Shown here in pieces: positions 1-8,984 of a stretch of DNA of 64,000 nucleotides (position 1 is its first letter; the number at the start of each line of letters is the position of its first letter). This DNA is from Mucilaginibacter sp. PPCGB 2223 (GTDB lineage: Bacteria > Bacteroidota > Bacteroidia > Sphingobacteriales > Sphingobacteriaceae). The notes below the pieces were generated by a model. The model searched no databases. It was given only the letters and a program-made list of their open reading frames with translations, and had not been told where the DNA came from. The DNA lies in contig NZ_MDJS01000001.1 of the NCBI RefSeq assembly GCF_001705515.1, positions 1,736,001 to 1,800,000 on the forward strand, written 5' to 3'. The position numbers and the translations under genes are program-made.

Positions 1-182
1 GAAAACTTAGGGTTGCTCTGCAATTTGGTAAATAAATATCCGCCTTTAGTACCGATTGCATCGTTATAATATTCGTCGAACCGGCTCTTGCAACTGCTCA
101 GAATAATAGCCGGGATACTAATTGCCAGAACGGCCAGCCATATTTTTGGGGGGTTAAAATTCTTTAGTATAACTTTAATCAT
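1..182 (-). CDS. Partial lipoprotein, possibly fasciclin-domain
   Basis: Only the first 60 residues lie in the window; the gene runs off the left edge. It starts with ATG at 182. A charged start (MIKVILK), a hydrophobic stretch and a lipobox ILSSC (Cys31) show a lipoprotein signal, so the product is probably anchored to the outer membrane. The mature start, SRFDEYYNDAIGTKGGYLF, resembles the beginning of Bacteroidota fasciclin-domain lipoproteins often found near SusC/SusD genes. That assignment is from memory of the family and rests on about 30 residues. It could be another surface lipoprotein. Confidence 0.6.
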   Translation of the reverse strand, partial: MIKVILKNFNPPKIWLAVLAISIPAIILSSCKSRFDEYYNDAIGTKGGYLFTKLQSNPKF

Positions 183-965
183 GTCTTATCAACTAGAGAA
201 AATATAATTGGGTTAATTGAGTATAGTCATAAAGCAGCCGGGGTGTATGGGGGCCTGACTTTATACTATCCTGAGACGTGCAAAAGGAGATACACATCAA
301 CCGGGATTGTCAGCAACGCATTATCCTCTGCACACTCGTTGCTTTCCCGATGAAAAATGCGTTCAAGTGCTGTTCAATTTCATAATACAGGGCTTAAGGT
401 TTAATAAATTGGTTTTGAACCGACACGATTCAGTTCATTGGTTTAGAAGTAAAAGTATCAGATTGGAAAAAGTGTCACTATCACAATTGTTCAATATAGT
501 AGTTGGAATGTTCATAGATTATAAGCTACTTAAAATCAATTATTTACCATATAAAACATCATGTTTTTTTTAATAAAATACTGTTAAATTCGATGATTAG
601 CGTTATAACTGACCGTAGGATGGGATATAGTTCTGCGATCGGAGGCCGGCAAAGTACCTGGTGTGATTTGTTTAGCTCTTGAACTGAAATAGCCCGTAAG
701 TTCGAGGAAAGAGTAACGACCAGTTTGATCGATGATTGATATGCGGTGTGTTTATTTCCGGCAGGTATTTCCAACCGCGCCCAATCGGACTTATTTGACG
801 CCAGACCTAAACCGCAACGGGCTCAAAAAAACACCAAAGCGGCGACTTTCATAGCGAGATTATGCTTGAAATATTCGGATGCAGCTAATTATTTCTGGCC
901 ACGCAAAACAATCTCACATTCACACTGATACAGAATGAATGTTGAAATAGGCACCGGGGGATTGC
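183..965. other. 783-bp gap with no recognisable gene
   Basis: AT-rich intergenic stretch between two minus-strand genes. Three open frames of 60-88 codons occur (307-573 plus, 559-774 minus, 746-928 plus). None has a family-like sequence, signal peptide or membrane pattern, and they overlap each other on opposite strands. I see no clear terminator. The right end would hold the 3' flank of the sensor-regulator gene and the left end the promoter of the lipoprotein. It may be decayed sequence, but I recognise nothing in it. Confidence 0.6.
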
Positions 966-3900
966 TTACTCAACAGCTATAGCCAATTTACTCTGCCCTC
1001 GTTTAAAGTTCAGGTATTCTGATGGTACCATACCATACTTATTTTTAAACATTCTTGAAAAATAGCTTGGTGTACCAAAACCTGTCATATAGGCTATCTG
1101 TGCCACATTATAGTCGCTTATTTCCAATAATGCAGCCGCTTTTTCGAGCTTTACTGTACGGATATATTCGATCGGCGTTAACCCTGTTAACTCAATGAGC
1201 TTGTAATAAAGCGATCCCCGGCTCATGCCGACGTGCTTGCTTAACTCTTCTACCGAAAGATCAGAATCGCTCAGTTTATCCTCGATGTATTTCATGATCG
1301 AGTTCAGCAGCTTGAGGTTTGTCGACTCAGCTACCACTTCCTTACCCGTGAGCTGTATTTGTTTGGAATAAGTATCTTTCAATGTGCGGTTCAGATCAAG
1401 CAGGTTACCTATTTTGGTATTCAATATCTGGAAGTTAAATGGTTTTGAGAGGTAATCGCTTGCTCCTGACTGTAACCCTTTCAACTGGTCTTCTTCACCA
1501 GTCATCGCGGTAAGCAAAATTACCGGGATGTGCGAAGTACGCTTATCGGCTTTTACTTTCCTGCTCAGATCTATCCCGTTCATCAGCGGCATGTTAATGT
1601 CACTTACTATAAGCTGTGGATGAGCGCTCAATGTTTTTTGCCACCCTTCTTTACCGTTAGCAGCCTCAACAATATGATAATATTGTTTAAGATGGCCTAC
1701 CAGGTAGCTACGGAACTCATCATTATCCTCAACCAGCAACACAGTGGTTTTTTGATTAGCAACTGCATCACCGCTTACAATCCCGCTATTAATAGCATCC
1801 AATTCGGGTTCCAGGTCCGGGAGTAAAATATCAAGTACATCTTCGGTTATATTTTCAGCCACACCGGGCATCGGGATCTTTACGACAAACCTGCTGCCCC
1901 GTTCCATATTTTCTGCGCGAATATGCCCTCCGTGCAGCTCGACAAACTCTTTTGTTATCGAGAGCCCGATCCCTGTACCCTGGTTCATCACATCATTAGT
2001 TTGATGCTGATAAAATCGCTCAAATATTTTTTGCAGTTCGTTGGCTGGGATACCAGTACCCGTATCCGTCACTGTAATTGTCAGGCATGGGTTTTCATTA
2101 TCTATGCCTGTTATTTCAGCCTGTAGCGTAACTTCTCCTTCTGCCGGGGTGAATTTAAACGCGTTCGACAATAAGTTGAAAATGATTCGCTCTAATTTAT
2201 CGTGATCAAATTCGGCATACCAGCAATCACTCTTGCACTCAATCGAAAAGCTGATCTTCTTTTTGGCAGCCAGGTCTTTAAAAGAGTTGCCTGCATCTTT
2301 TGCAAAAGTAATAACATCGGCTGCCTGCAGGTTAAGCTTTAGCTCCTGCTCTTCCATTTTGCGAAAATCCAGCAATTGATTCACCATATTGAGCAGCCTG
2401 CGGGCGTTCCGGTTGATCATCTCAATGTCCTCCCGCGATTCGGTGGCCAGTCTCTTTTGTAACAGATTCTCTACAGGTGCCACAATCAGCGATATCGGTG
2501 TCCTGAATTCATGACTGAGATCGGTTAAAAACTTAATTTTCAGCAGGTCTAATTCATGCAGACGTTCCGCTTCTCGGCGTTCCTGGGCTATCCTGATTTT
2601 TTCCTGCTCAGTGGCAAACTCCTGCCTTATTTTTTGTATGCCTCTGCGCCTTAATAAAAACAATATCGTCCCCAGCAGTAACAAGTAGATGATGTAGGCA
2701 TAGCTTGTACGCCATATGGGCGGTGCGACAAATACTTTTATTTCGGTAGGCGGTGAGGTCCAATGCTCGCCATCGCTGCTGGCTTTTACCTGGAACACGT
2801 AGTTCCCGGGGTCGATATTGGTGTAATTTGCCGTTTTACCTTTGCGGACATAGTTCCACTCCTTATCAAAACCTACCAGGCGGTACGCAAACTGATTTTG
2901 CTTTGGCGCCGTAAAATTTAAAGCCACATAGCTAATGGCAAAGTTCATCCCGTATTTGAGGTTAATTTCCTTAGCGGTAGTTAGCTGCTCCTGTATCGGT
3001 GCATCCTCTGATGGTGCGACAGATTGGTTACTTATTTTAAGATCGGTAAGCAACACCGGTCCCGATGTGCCTTGCTTAGGCAGGCTTTGCGGGTTAAAAA
3101 AATTAAACCCATCGTGACCACCGAAGTAAATATCGCCATCGGGGGTTCTGAGCACTGCCCTGGAATAAAACGAACCTTGCTGAACACCGTTATCGCCGTT
3201 GAAATTCCTGAATTTGCGGGTTTGCCGGTCGAATGAACTGATGCCCTGTTCGGTACTGATCCATAACATCCCGGTCTTATCCTCAGTCACACACTTTACC
3301 GCAGCGTTGGCAAGGCCATCCTTTTCGGTATATAAAGCTGTCCGGGCAGTTGCTCTGTCAAACCTCCCCAAACCCAGTTCTGTTGATATCCAAAGCGTAC
3401 CGCTGCTGTCAAAAAACAGGTTATCTGCGATATCGTATGGTATGTTGTTTTTATCTTTGGTGTAATGCTCCATGTGTTTCGTTTTCGGATCGAACATCAC
3501 GACACCGTCCCCTACCGAACCTATCCACATTTCGCCGGTTGGAGATTTAACTATACAACTGATAAAGCCATTGAGCGGAAGTAATTGGTTATTGAAAGCA
3601 CCGGATGTTTGCCGTTTGTTGAACCTTTCCATTTTCTTTGTCTGCGGGTTGTATACATCAATTCCGCCACCTAATGTACCGATCCAGAAATTACCGAAGT
3701 TATCTTCAATGATCGAGGTCACATCGTTATGGCTCAATCCGCTTGCCGTACCATCACAAATTATCTGCTCATACTGCCCGGTTGCGGTATTGATACGAAA
3801 AACCCCATCGTGATAAGTGCCTGCCCATAAAAAGCCTTTCCTGTCAAAATACAGCGAAAAAATGGTAAGCAACTGCCGGTGTAACTTGCTTACCAGCTTT

Positions 3901-5129
3901 AGCGGCCTGCACAAACCACTAACCCTGTCAAAAATTTCTATGCCTGCACCGGCTGTACCCATGCCTGCGCCATCAGTACCGATATAGATCGGCCCGTTAC
4001 CTTTTTCTGCAAAAGAGGTCACCATCGGCGATCGCAAACCAAACGGATCGAAAGGGTTACTTTGTTTCAGGTTAAACAACGGGGTGTTTTTATTGTATTT
4101 AGCCACGCCGCCGCCAAAAGTGCCTACCCAGTAAATATCTCCCTTATCAATAAAAATACTACGGACAGATTTGTTGTGAAGGCTAAAAACATTTCTCGGA
4201 TCGGGATGCAGGTTACGGAATGTAGCCGATCCGGGATCATAAATATCTACGCCCTCTTCAGTACCTATCCAAATCTTACCTTGTTTATCTTCGCTCAGTG
4301 CAAAAACCGCATCGCTGCTGATAGATTTGCCCGGATCGCGGTTATGCCGGTAAGTCTGGAAATGCCCGCCGGGGAGCATTTTATCTAATCCATTGTAAGT
4401 GCCTATCCATATATTACCCGCCTGGTCCTGAATGATCGATTTGACGAGGTTATCGCTGAGGCTTGCCGGGTCGCCCGGGATATTGGCAAACCGGGTAAAT
4501 GTTTTGGCCTTAGGCTCGAACAGGTACAAACCTTTATTCGTGCCTATCCATATCCGATGGTCTTTACCTTCTAACAGCGAAAGCACCACGAACGACTCAT
4601 CCAGCTTTCTTATCCCGGGGATTATGATTTGTGTGATATGCCCCGTTTTCGGATCGATCATGCGGCAATCTCCATACGTGCCCAGCCATATATTCCCGAG
4701 GTGATCTTCTATAATTGCCCGGGGCGAAATATGAATAATGTTTGGCCAGGAGCCATCACCCGTGTACGGTACTATCCGGTCCATCGCCCTATCGTAATAG
4801 CTCAGGCCGTTAGCACCGCTTCCAATCCAGATTTTCCCTTCGCGGTCTGCACATAATGATAGTATCTCGTTTCCTGGTAGTGAATAAGGTTTTTCCGTTT
4901 CGTGCCGGTATATATAATAATTAGTCCCGTCGAACCTGCTTAACCCGTTTGCGGTACCAAACCACATCAGCCCGTGTCGGTCTTTTACAATAGCATGGAC
5001 AATATTCGAGGGAAGCCCTTCTTTGATGGTGAGGCTGGTAAAATTAATATCTTCCTGTGCCAATACGGAGCCTGCCGAAAAGCATAAAAAAGACCATAAC
5101 AAGAAACAACTCGCCCAACATCTTTGCAT
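966..5129 (-). CDS. Hybrid two-component system sensor/regulator (HTCS)
   Basis: A 1387-residue one-protein signalling system of the kind that controls polysaccharide loci in Bacteroidota. Order of parts: signal peptide (1-24, ending VLAQ); periplasmic two-component beta-propeller repeats of the type IWIGT/LWIST (about 30-720); Y_Y_Y domain (about 730-800); one membrane helix near 810-830 followed by RRR; HisKA with LSHEFRTP, phospho-His873; HATPase with GTGIGLSI; receiver with SDINMP, phospho-Asp1177; and a C-terminal AraC-type HTH. The propeller binds an oligosaccharide and the HTH activates nearby genes. The glucuronoxylan enzymes upstream on the same strand and beyond suggest a xylan-derived ligand (inference). 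All key phosphorelay residues are present. Confidence 0.95.
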   Translation of the reverse strand: MQRCWASCFLLWSFLCFSAGSVLAQEDINFTSLTIKEGLPSNIVHAIVKDRHGLMWFGTANGLSRFDGTNYYIYRHETEKPYSLPGNEILSLCADREGKIWIGSGANGLSYYDRAMDRIVPYTGDGSWPNIIHISPRAIIEDHLGNIWLGTYGDCRMIDPKTGHITQIIIPGIRKLDESFVVLSLLEGKDHRIWIGTNKGLYLFEPKAKTFTRFANIPGDPASLSDNLVKSIIQDQAGNIWIGTYNGLDKMLPGGHFQTYRHNRDPGKSISSDAVFALSEDKQGKIWIGTEEGVDIYDPGSATFRNLHPDPRNVFSLHNKSVRSIFIDKGDIYWVGTFGGGVAKYNKNTPLFNLKQSNPFDPFGLRSPMVTSFAEKGNGPIYIGTDGAGMGTAGAGIEIFDRVSGLCRPLKLVSKLHRQLLTIFSLYFDRKGFLWAGTYHDGVFRINTATGQYEQIICDGTASGLSHNDVTSIIEDNFGNFWIGTLGGGIDVYNPQTKKMERFNKRQTSGAFNNQLLPLNGFISCIVKSPTGEMWIGSVGDGVVMFDPKTKHMEHYTKDKNNIPYDIADNLFFDSSGTLWISTELGLGRFDRATARTALYTEKDGLANAAVKCVTEDKTGMLWISTEQGISSFDRQTRKFRNFNGDNGVQQGSFYSRAVLRTPDGDIYFGGHDGFNFFNPQSLPKQGTSGPVLLTDLKISNQSVAPSEDAPIQEQLTTAKEINLKYGMNFAISYVALNFTAPKQNQFAYRLVGFDKEWNYVRKGKTANYTNIDPGNYVFQVKASSDGEHWTSPPTEIKVFVAPPIWRTSYAYIIYLLLLGTILFLLRRRGIQKIRQEFATEQEKIRIAQERREAERLHELDLLKIKFLTDLSHEFRTPISLIVAPVENLLQKRLATESREDIEMINRNARRLLNMVNQLLDFRKMEEQELKLNLQAADVITFAKDAGNSFKDLAAKKKISFSIECKSDCWYAEFDHDKLERIIFNLLSNAFKFTPAEGEVTLQAEITGIDNENPCLTITVTDTGTGIPANELQKIFERFYQHQTNDVMNQGTGIGLSITKEFVELHGGHIRAENMERGSRFVVKIPMPGVAENITEDVLDILLPDLEPELDAINSGIVSGDAVANQKTTVLLVEDNDEFRSYLVGHLKQYYHIVEAANGKEGWQKTLSAHPQLIVSDINMPLMNGIDLSRKVKADKRTSHIPVILLTAMTGEEDQLKGLQSGASDYLSKPFNFQILNTKIGNLLDLNRTLKDTYSKQIQLTGKEVVAESTNLKLLNSIMKYIEDKLSDSDLSVEELSKHVGMSRGSLYYKLIELTGLTPIEYIRTVKLEKAAALLEISDYNVAQIAYMTGFGTPSYFSRMFKNKYGMVPSEYLNFKRGQSKLAIAVE

Positions 5130-5202
5130 AAGTATGGCACTGTTGAATTAGAAATTTAGATAGAAACCTTTAGCCGGCTATCTTACAATTGGTTTTACGT
5201 GT

Positions 5203-5210
5203 CAAATATA
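5203..5210 (-). promoter_or_regulatory. TAnnTTTG -7 box for the HTCS gene
   Basis: The minus strand reads TATATTTG here, matching the Bacteroidota sigma-ABfr -7 consensus TAnnTTTG. It lies about 75 nt upstream of the HTCS start. The LacI-like motif just upstream would sit between the -7 and -33 regions. The rest of the 5130-5528 gap holds only the terminator of the next gene and AT-rich sequence. Confidence 0.5.
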
Positions 5211-5221
5211 CACAAAAAAAA

Positions 5222-5233
5222 GCAACCGATTAC
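5222..5233. promoter_or_regulatory. LacI-operator-like site GCAACCGATTAC
   Basis: Imperfect palindrome around a central CG, a typical layout for LacI/GalR-family operators. The 14-bp string AGCAACCGATTACA recurs exactly at 8721-8734, and a one-mismatch copy lies on the other strand at 8800-8811. Here it overlaps the HTCS promoter, so a bound protein would probably repress. No LacI-family gene is in the window. Confidence 0.45.
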
Positions 5234-5451
5234 AGTTTGTGTGAATTTAAAAAAATCCACCTGAAAATACTATAAATTGAAAAAGAAATATGAGAGAAAA
5301 AATATCGCAGGTAAAAAAGGAATCTGTTGTTATTCAGGGTTATTTTAAAAACATCCAATAGTCGAAATACATTAGTACGCCGGACTTTTCTCCTTTAAAC
5401 ACAAAAACACATTGTGCGTACCGGTCACCTTTTCAACCGGCATACGTTTCA

Positions 5452-5487
5452 TTAAAAACGGGAGCCGTGGTTCTGCAGCTCCCGTTT
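5452..5487 (-). terminator. Rho-independent terminator after GH30 gene
   Basis: On the minus strand an 8-bp perfect stem ACGGGAGC/GCTCCCGT with a 12-nt loop is followed by TTTTT. It starts about 40 nt past the GH30 stop codon. Confidence 0.85.
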
Positions 5488-5528
5488 GATTAAATAGCCG
5501 ATAACGCGGATAATTTAAATAGCCCGGG

Positions 5529-6773
5529 TTACATCGAAACCAGGGTTGTCACACTTGATGGTGTTAGGTTAATACCAAAGCTGCTGCCGGTAACGCTAAA
5601 GCTGTTTGAAGCCAGGCTTGATGTGCTGTTGGTATAATAGCGGTTAAAGCCGGTAACTGTGATACCGCTGAGGCTGAATGCCTGATAGGTAGTTGCCGTA
5701 TTTTGATTAACAATAACAACTACCAGTTTGGTACCGCTTTTATAAGCAGTTACATATACTCCTGTAGACGGGTTTGCCGTGCAGGATATCTTGCTGTAAC
5801 CAGGGCGGACATAACGCGCGTATTGCGCCATTACATAACCCAGCTTGGTAATATTGCTGCTCTCATCAATCGGGCCGTAACTGCGGCGGATATACCACCA
5901 CACGTAAGCCGCCCAGCCAGAGTTCATACAATCGTGGATCTCTTTCGCCGCAGTCATGGCATTGTTCCAGTCATCGCCACTAACACCCGAGTTGGTATAG
6001 TGTTCGGTCATCCAAACCGATTTACCGATGCTACCCAGGTTATAAGGTGTTTTGCCATAGATATGGCCGCAAACAAAACTGGTGTTGGTTTTTGCAGTGG
6101 CATTGCTTAAGTAGCTGTTAATAAAAGTCTGGTCCATGTTAAAAGGCTCGGGTGCCATAATGGGCGCCCCGCAGTTGGCACCTTGTGCCGCAACAAAATT
6201 AGCCACTTCGGTAGCAGTGGCTTCCATCCAGCCCGAACCCGAATAATTGGGTTCATTGAATGGACTTATTGCGTAAACGCCGCCTACTGCGGTATTATAT
6301 GAGCTGAGATAGGATGCATAAGCAGCATATGATGATGTATTCAAATGTACACCGGTCATCATGCTGGATGGAGCATTCCAGGCTGTGGCTACAACTTTCG
6401 CACCAAAGCTTTTAGCAGCATCGATAGTAGGTTTTTCGGCAGCAAAGCTACCTGTGCCGGTGCTGGGCACCATCACCCGCAGGATGCTCAAACCGATACC
6501 GCTTGTGGGAGAAAACGCCTCTGTCCGTTGCGTGCCGGTCAGGTCGGCTTCCCAGGCCAAGATACTGGCTCCGCCAAAACCCTGGATGGTTTGCTGCACG
6601 GTGGATGCATCGATGGCTGCTGTACCAGTAGCCATTGTTTGAAGCTGCGGAGTCGTACTTGACGTAGCCGCCTGTAGTTGTTGTGCCGATTGAGGCTGCT
6701 GCACCGGCTGGTCTTTGGTACAACCGGCCAAAAGCAATCCTATTCCAATCAGATTGAAAACAGTTCTTTTCAT
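5529..6773 (-). CDS. GH30 glucuronoxylanase-like lipoprotein
   Basis: 414 residues from the ATG at 6773; longer upstream reading to 6863 adds a non-signal extension, while MKRTVFNLIGIGLLLAGC is a clean lipoprotein signal. The catalytic domain begins IQGFGGAS, followed by acid/base Glu174 in SPFNEPNY and nucleophile Glu257 in VWMTEHYTN, as in clan-A GH30 enzymes. The strand-8 segment YVWWYIRRSYGPIDE is typical of subfamily 8 xylanases, where an arginine and neighbours bind the glucuronic acid branch. A C-terminal beta-domain completes the fold. Expected role: endo-cleavage of glucuronoxylan at positions set by (methyl)glucuronate side chains, at the cell surface. It fits the GH67 glucuronidase nearby. 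Subfamily is inferred from motifs only. Confidence 0.9.
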   Translation of the reverse strand: MKRTVFNLIGIGLLLAGCTKDQPVQQPQSAQQLQAATSSTTPQLQTMATGTAAIDASTVQQTIQGFGGASILAWEADLTGTQRTEAFSPTSGIGLSILRVMVPSTGTGSFAAEKPTIDAAKSFGAKVVATAWNAPSSMMTGVHLNTSSYAAYASYLSSYNTAVGGVYAISPFNEPNYSGSGWMEATATEVANFVAAQGANCGAPIMAPEPFNMDQTFINSYLSNATAKTNTSFVCGHIYGKTPYNLGSIGKSVWMTEHYTNSGVSGDDWNNAMTAAKEIHDCMNSGWAAYVWWYIRRSYGPIDESSNITKLGYVMAQYARYVRPGYSKISCTANPSTGVYVTAYKSGTKLVVVIVNQNTATTYQAFSLSGITVTGFNRYYTNSTSSLASNSFSVTGSSFGINLTPSSVTTLVSM

Positions 6774-7050
6774 AAATGTAGTTTTTAGATGAATAATGGT
6801 TAATTGGCATCCGCGTTTCGGATATCCTAAGCTATCCATCTGTAAAAGAAAGGAATAGCACAAATCGTGAATATGCTATCACAAATGAGCACAGTAAACA
6901 TACATTACGCGTAAAAAATTCGAAAAGGGATATGCCTAAAGGCTACTTTATTATTGCAACACCCGATAAACTAAGCAGACCAGAGTAATATATCCCTTGC
7001 AGTGTTTGGGTTGGGATCGGCTCTGATCTCCGGTTTGTGCGGCAAGTAGA
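6774..7050. other. Upstream region of GH30 gene
   Basis: No gene is evident. An inverted repeat ATAGCA/TGCTAT (6855-6860 and 6874-6879) and two CACAAAT copies (6859-6865, 6880-6886) lie about 85-115 nt upstream of the GH30 start; they are candidate activator half-sites. An open frame at 6951-7160 shows no family resemblance and spans the adjacent hairpin, so I do not call it. Confidence 0.4.
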
Positions 7051-7080
7051 GAATAAAGGACAGCCTCGCGCTGTCCTTTC
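7051..7080 (-). terminator. Strong hairpin terminator downstream of GH2 remnant
   Basis: A 10-bp perfect stem AAAGGACAGC/GCTGTCCTTT with a 5-nt loop (7055-7079). Read on the minus strand it ends in TTTATTC. No intact gene lies immediately upstream; the nearest coding trace is the GH2 fragment ending at 7259, so it was probably that gene's terminator. Confidence 0.75.
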
Positions 7081-7258
7081 CAATTACATTCACTAACCAA
7101 TTGTGAAGTGGGTGGGTAATGGGTGATAAGAAGATATCTTACCAGACGCTGAATAACCAAAGATCAGGTTTATACCTTATTTAGGATAGCACATTTATTG
7201 ATATTAATAAAACATTTGTTTGATTACGGCCTATCTCTTTCCACAGCATTTTACCAGG

Positions 7259-7456
7259 TTACCCGTTAAATGGCCTGCGCTGATTTGAAGCAAATGAGGT
7301 AAGATATGACGGGTCGCTATTATCAGTTGCAACTATTTCGCCTGGCCCTGATATGGTAAAATCAGGGGTCGTTTTCTGCGTCAGGCACGATGCACCTTTT
7401 TCATCAGTTACATTTATAGTGATAAAAAGGTAGATGTGCAATGTTCGAAAAAGCAC
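7259..7456 (-). pseudogene. C-terminal remnant of a GH2 beta-galactosidase-like gene
   Basis: The frame encodes FITINVTDEKGASCL followed by ISGPGEIVATDNSDPSY and SNQRRPFNG. This pattern (VTDEKG, GPGEIVATDNGDP, RKAFNG) is characteristic of the C-terminal domains of Bacteroidota GH2 enzymes of 800-1100 residues. Here only about 55 family-like codons survive, with no catalytic domain upstream. The frame stops right after FNG; the next frame continues with LVKCCGK, resembling the usual hydrophobic strand plus GK, which suggests a frameshift at that point. A retained terminator follows at 7051-7080. The gene has been mostly deleted. The family assignment is by recognition of the motif string. Confidence 0.75.
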
Positions 7457-7607
7457 CTGTCAGACTAAAATTATTATTGAATGCACAAAATAAATAATCA
7501 TACCGGTGCTACAGTTGCCGTTTTGTATACAGTACTGTAACAAAAGCTTATCAGCACACGATTGATCTACAGAATAATAATCATTTAATGAAAGCTATTT
7601 ATACATA

Positions 7608-8546
7608 TTACTGCGTTAATAGTTTATTTGCCTGTAACCAGTTGATACAACGGTCGAACCAGGAATCGGAGGTGGTACTGTTGTACATTCCAAATCCATG
7701 TCCGCCTTGCGGATACAGGTGCATTTCGGCCTTAACCCCATTATCTTTTAAAGCTTTATAAAAATTGAGGCTGTTTTCTACGGGCACTGCAGTGTCATCT
7801 TCGGCATGTACAATAAAAGCAACCGGCGTTTGGGCATTCACTTGCTTTTCGTTCGAAAAGTGTATGATCTGGTCTGTAGTTGCATTCGTACCAATCAGGT
7901 TTTGCTTTGATCCCTGGTGCGTGTATTGTCCCATGCTGATCACAGGGTAAATTAGCATCATAAAATCAGGTCTGAGACTTATACCCGGCATATCTTTTAT
8001 CACTACCTCATTATAATGCGTTCCGAGACTGGAAGCCAAATGCCCCCCAGCGGAAAAGCCAATAATCCCAACCCTGTGCGGGTCAATATGCCATTCAGCG
8101 GCTCTTTGCCTAACTAATTGAATAGCCCGCTCTGCATCTTGTAACGGGCCTATCGAGCGTTCGGGCATGATACGGTCATCGGGTAAGCGATATTTTAATA
8201 CGAACGCTGTAATGCCTAAAGATGCAAATCTTTTGGCCACATCAATTCCCTCATGGTTAATGGCAAGGCCGGCATAAGCGCCGCCGGGGATAACAATTAC
8301 CGCAGCCCCTGTAGATTTTCCGCCGGGCGGAAGGAAAGCGGCTAACTCGGGTTTCGTTACCATTGTAACCCACCCATTACTATTTTTTTCGGCATAATCG
8401 TCGGGAGCAAGTTTACTGTTCGGTACCACACCGTCATATAAGCTGATGACGTGGGTATCCTGTCCGAAAGAAACGAGGAAAACTGATGCCGACAAAAAGC
8501 ATGTCAGCAAGCCCCTCATAAATAACACATTAAATCTCGTATTCAT
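7608..8546 (-). CDS. Secreted alpha/beta hydrolase, acetyl(xylan) esterase-like
   Basis: 312 residues from the ATG at 8546, which gives a normal signal peptide ending LVSFGQ; the in-frame start at 8612 adds 22 unlikely residues. The alpha/beta-hydrolase core shows the oxyanion region VIVIPGGAYAGL, the nucleophile elbow IGFSAGGHLA, an acid HAEDDTAVP and a catalytic His in QGGHGFG. This is the BD-FAE / acetyl-esterase group common in plant-polysaccharide loci. Expected role: removing acetyl groups from xylan or its oligosaccharides in the periplasm. The neighbours (GH30, SGNH esterase, GH67) support a xylan substrate; the exact bond is not provable from sequence. Confidence 0.85.
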   Translation of the reverse strand: MNTRFNVLFMRGLLTCFLSASVFLVSFGQDTHVISLYDGVVPNSKLAPDDYAEKNSNGWVTMVTKPELAAFLPPGGKSTGAAVIVIPGGAYAGLAINHEGIDVAKRFASLGITAFVLKYRLPDDRIMPERSIGPLQDAERAIQLVRQRAAEWHIDPHRVGIIGFSAGGHLASSLGTHYNEVVIKDMPGISLRPDFMMLIYPVISMGQYTHQGSKQNLIGTNATTDQIIHFSNEKQVNAQTPVAFIVHAEDDTAVPVENSLNFYKALKDNGVKAEMHLYPQGGHGFGMYNSTTSDSWFDRCINWLQANKLLTQ

Positions 8547-8632
8547 GTTATTATTGTTAGTATTTATAGGCTGGCTGTCTCTAAAACAGATCAATCTTGG
8601 GCAATTATACAAATCAAAAGGACAATCTGATA

Positions 8633-8663
8633 CAATCGTTGCATAAATTTCAACAAACGATTG
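8633..8663. promoter_or_regulatory. Inverted repeat CAATCGTT/AACGATTG
   Basis: Perfect 8-bp arms at 8633-8640 and 8656-8663 with a 15-nt spacer, about 90 nt upstream of the esterase start on the minus strand. The half-site resembles the GCAATCG halves of the operator-like motif nearby. Probably a regulatory site, not a terminator, since no T-run follows. Confidence 0.35.
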
Positions 8664-8721
8664 ATGGCGCCCCCGGATGAATGATTATCGGTTAATTATT
8701 GGCTCTAACAAAAATAAGCGA

Positions 8722-8733
8722 GCAACCGATTAC
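8722..8733. promoter_or_regulatory. LacI-operator-like site GCAACCGATTAC (copy 2)
   Basis: Same 12-mer as at 5222-5233, within a 14-bp exact match. It lies in the divergent gap between the esterase (minus) and the SGNH hydrolase (plus). Apart from these sites and the short ORF stub at its right end, the 8547-9123 gap contains no other gene. Confidence 0.45.
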
Positions 8734-8799
8734 ATTCAACACATTTCAAAAAAAATTCTTTCATTGATCAAATGATAAATTCATTTAAAATATTTTTTA

Positions 8800-8811
8800 G
8801 TAATCGATTGC
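8800..8811. promoter_or_regulatory. LacI-operator-like site (copy 3, opposite orientation)
   Basis: Plus strand GTAATCGATTGC; the minus strand reads GCAATCGATTAC, differing from copies 1 and 2 at one base. A weaker relative, TGCATAGCGGTTGCA, lies at 8837-8851. Several copies in one divergent promoter region suggest a shared regulator. Confidence 0.45.
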
Positions 8812-8984
8812 AAAATAGCAAACTAATGCTTTATTTGCATAGCGGTTGCACGTACTATAAAATACCAGCAATCAGCACCAGGGCAGCTTGGGATATAGCG
8901 CCTTAATGTATAACCAATTATAAAACCATACTTGCTTTAACAGGTGATGTTTGTCTGTAAATATCCTTTTTAATTGACGATAAC

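Noticed and set aside
307..928. Three open frames of 60-88 codons in the first gap
   Set aside because: No family resemblance, signal or membrane pattern; they overlap on opposite strands in AT-rich sequence.
6951..7160. 69-codon minus-strand ORF
   Set aside because: It runs through the perfect terminator hairpin at 7055-7079 and has no protein-like features.
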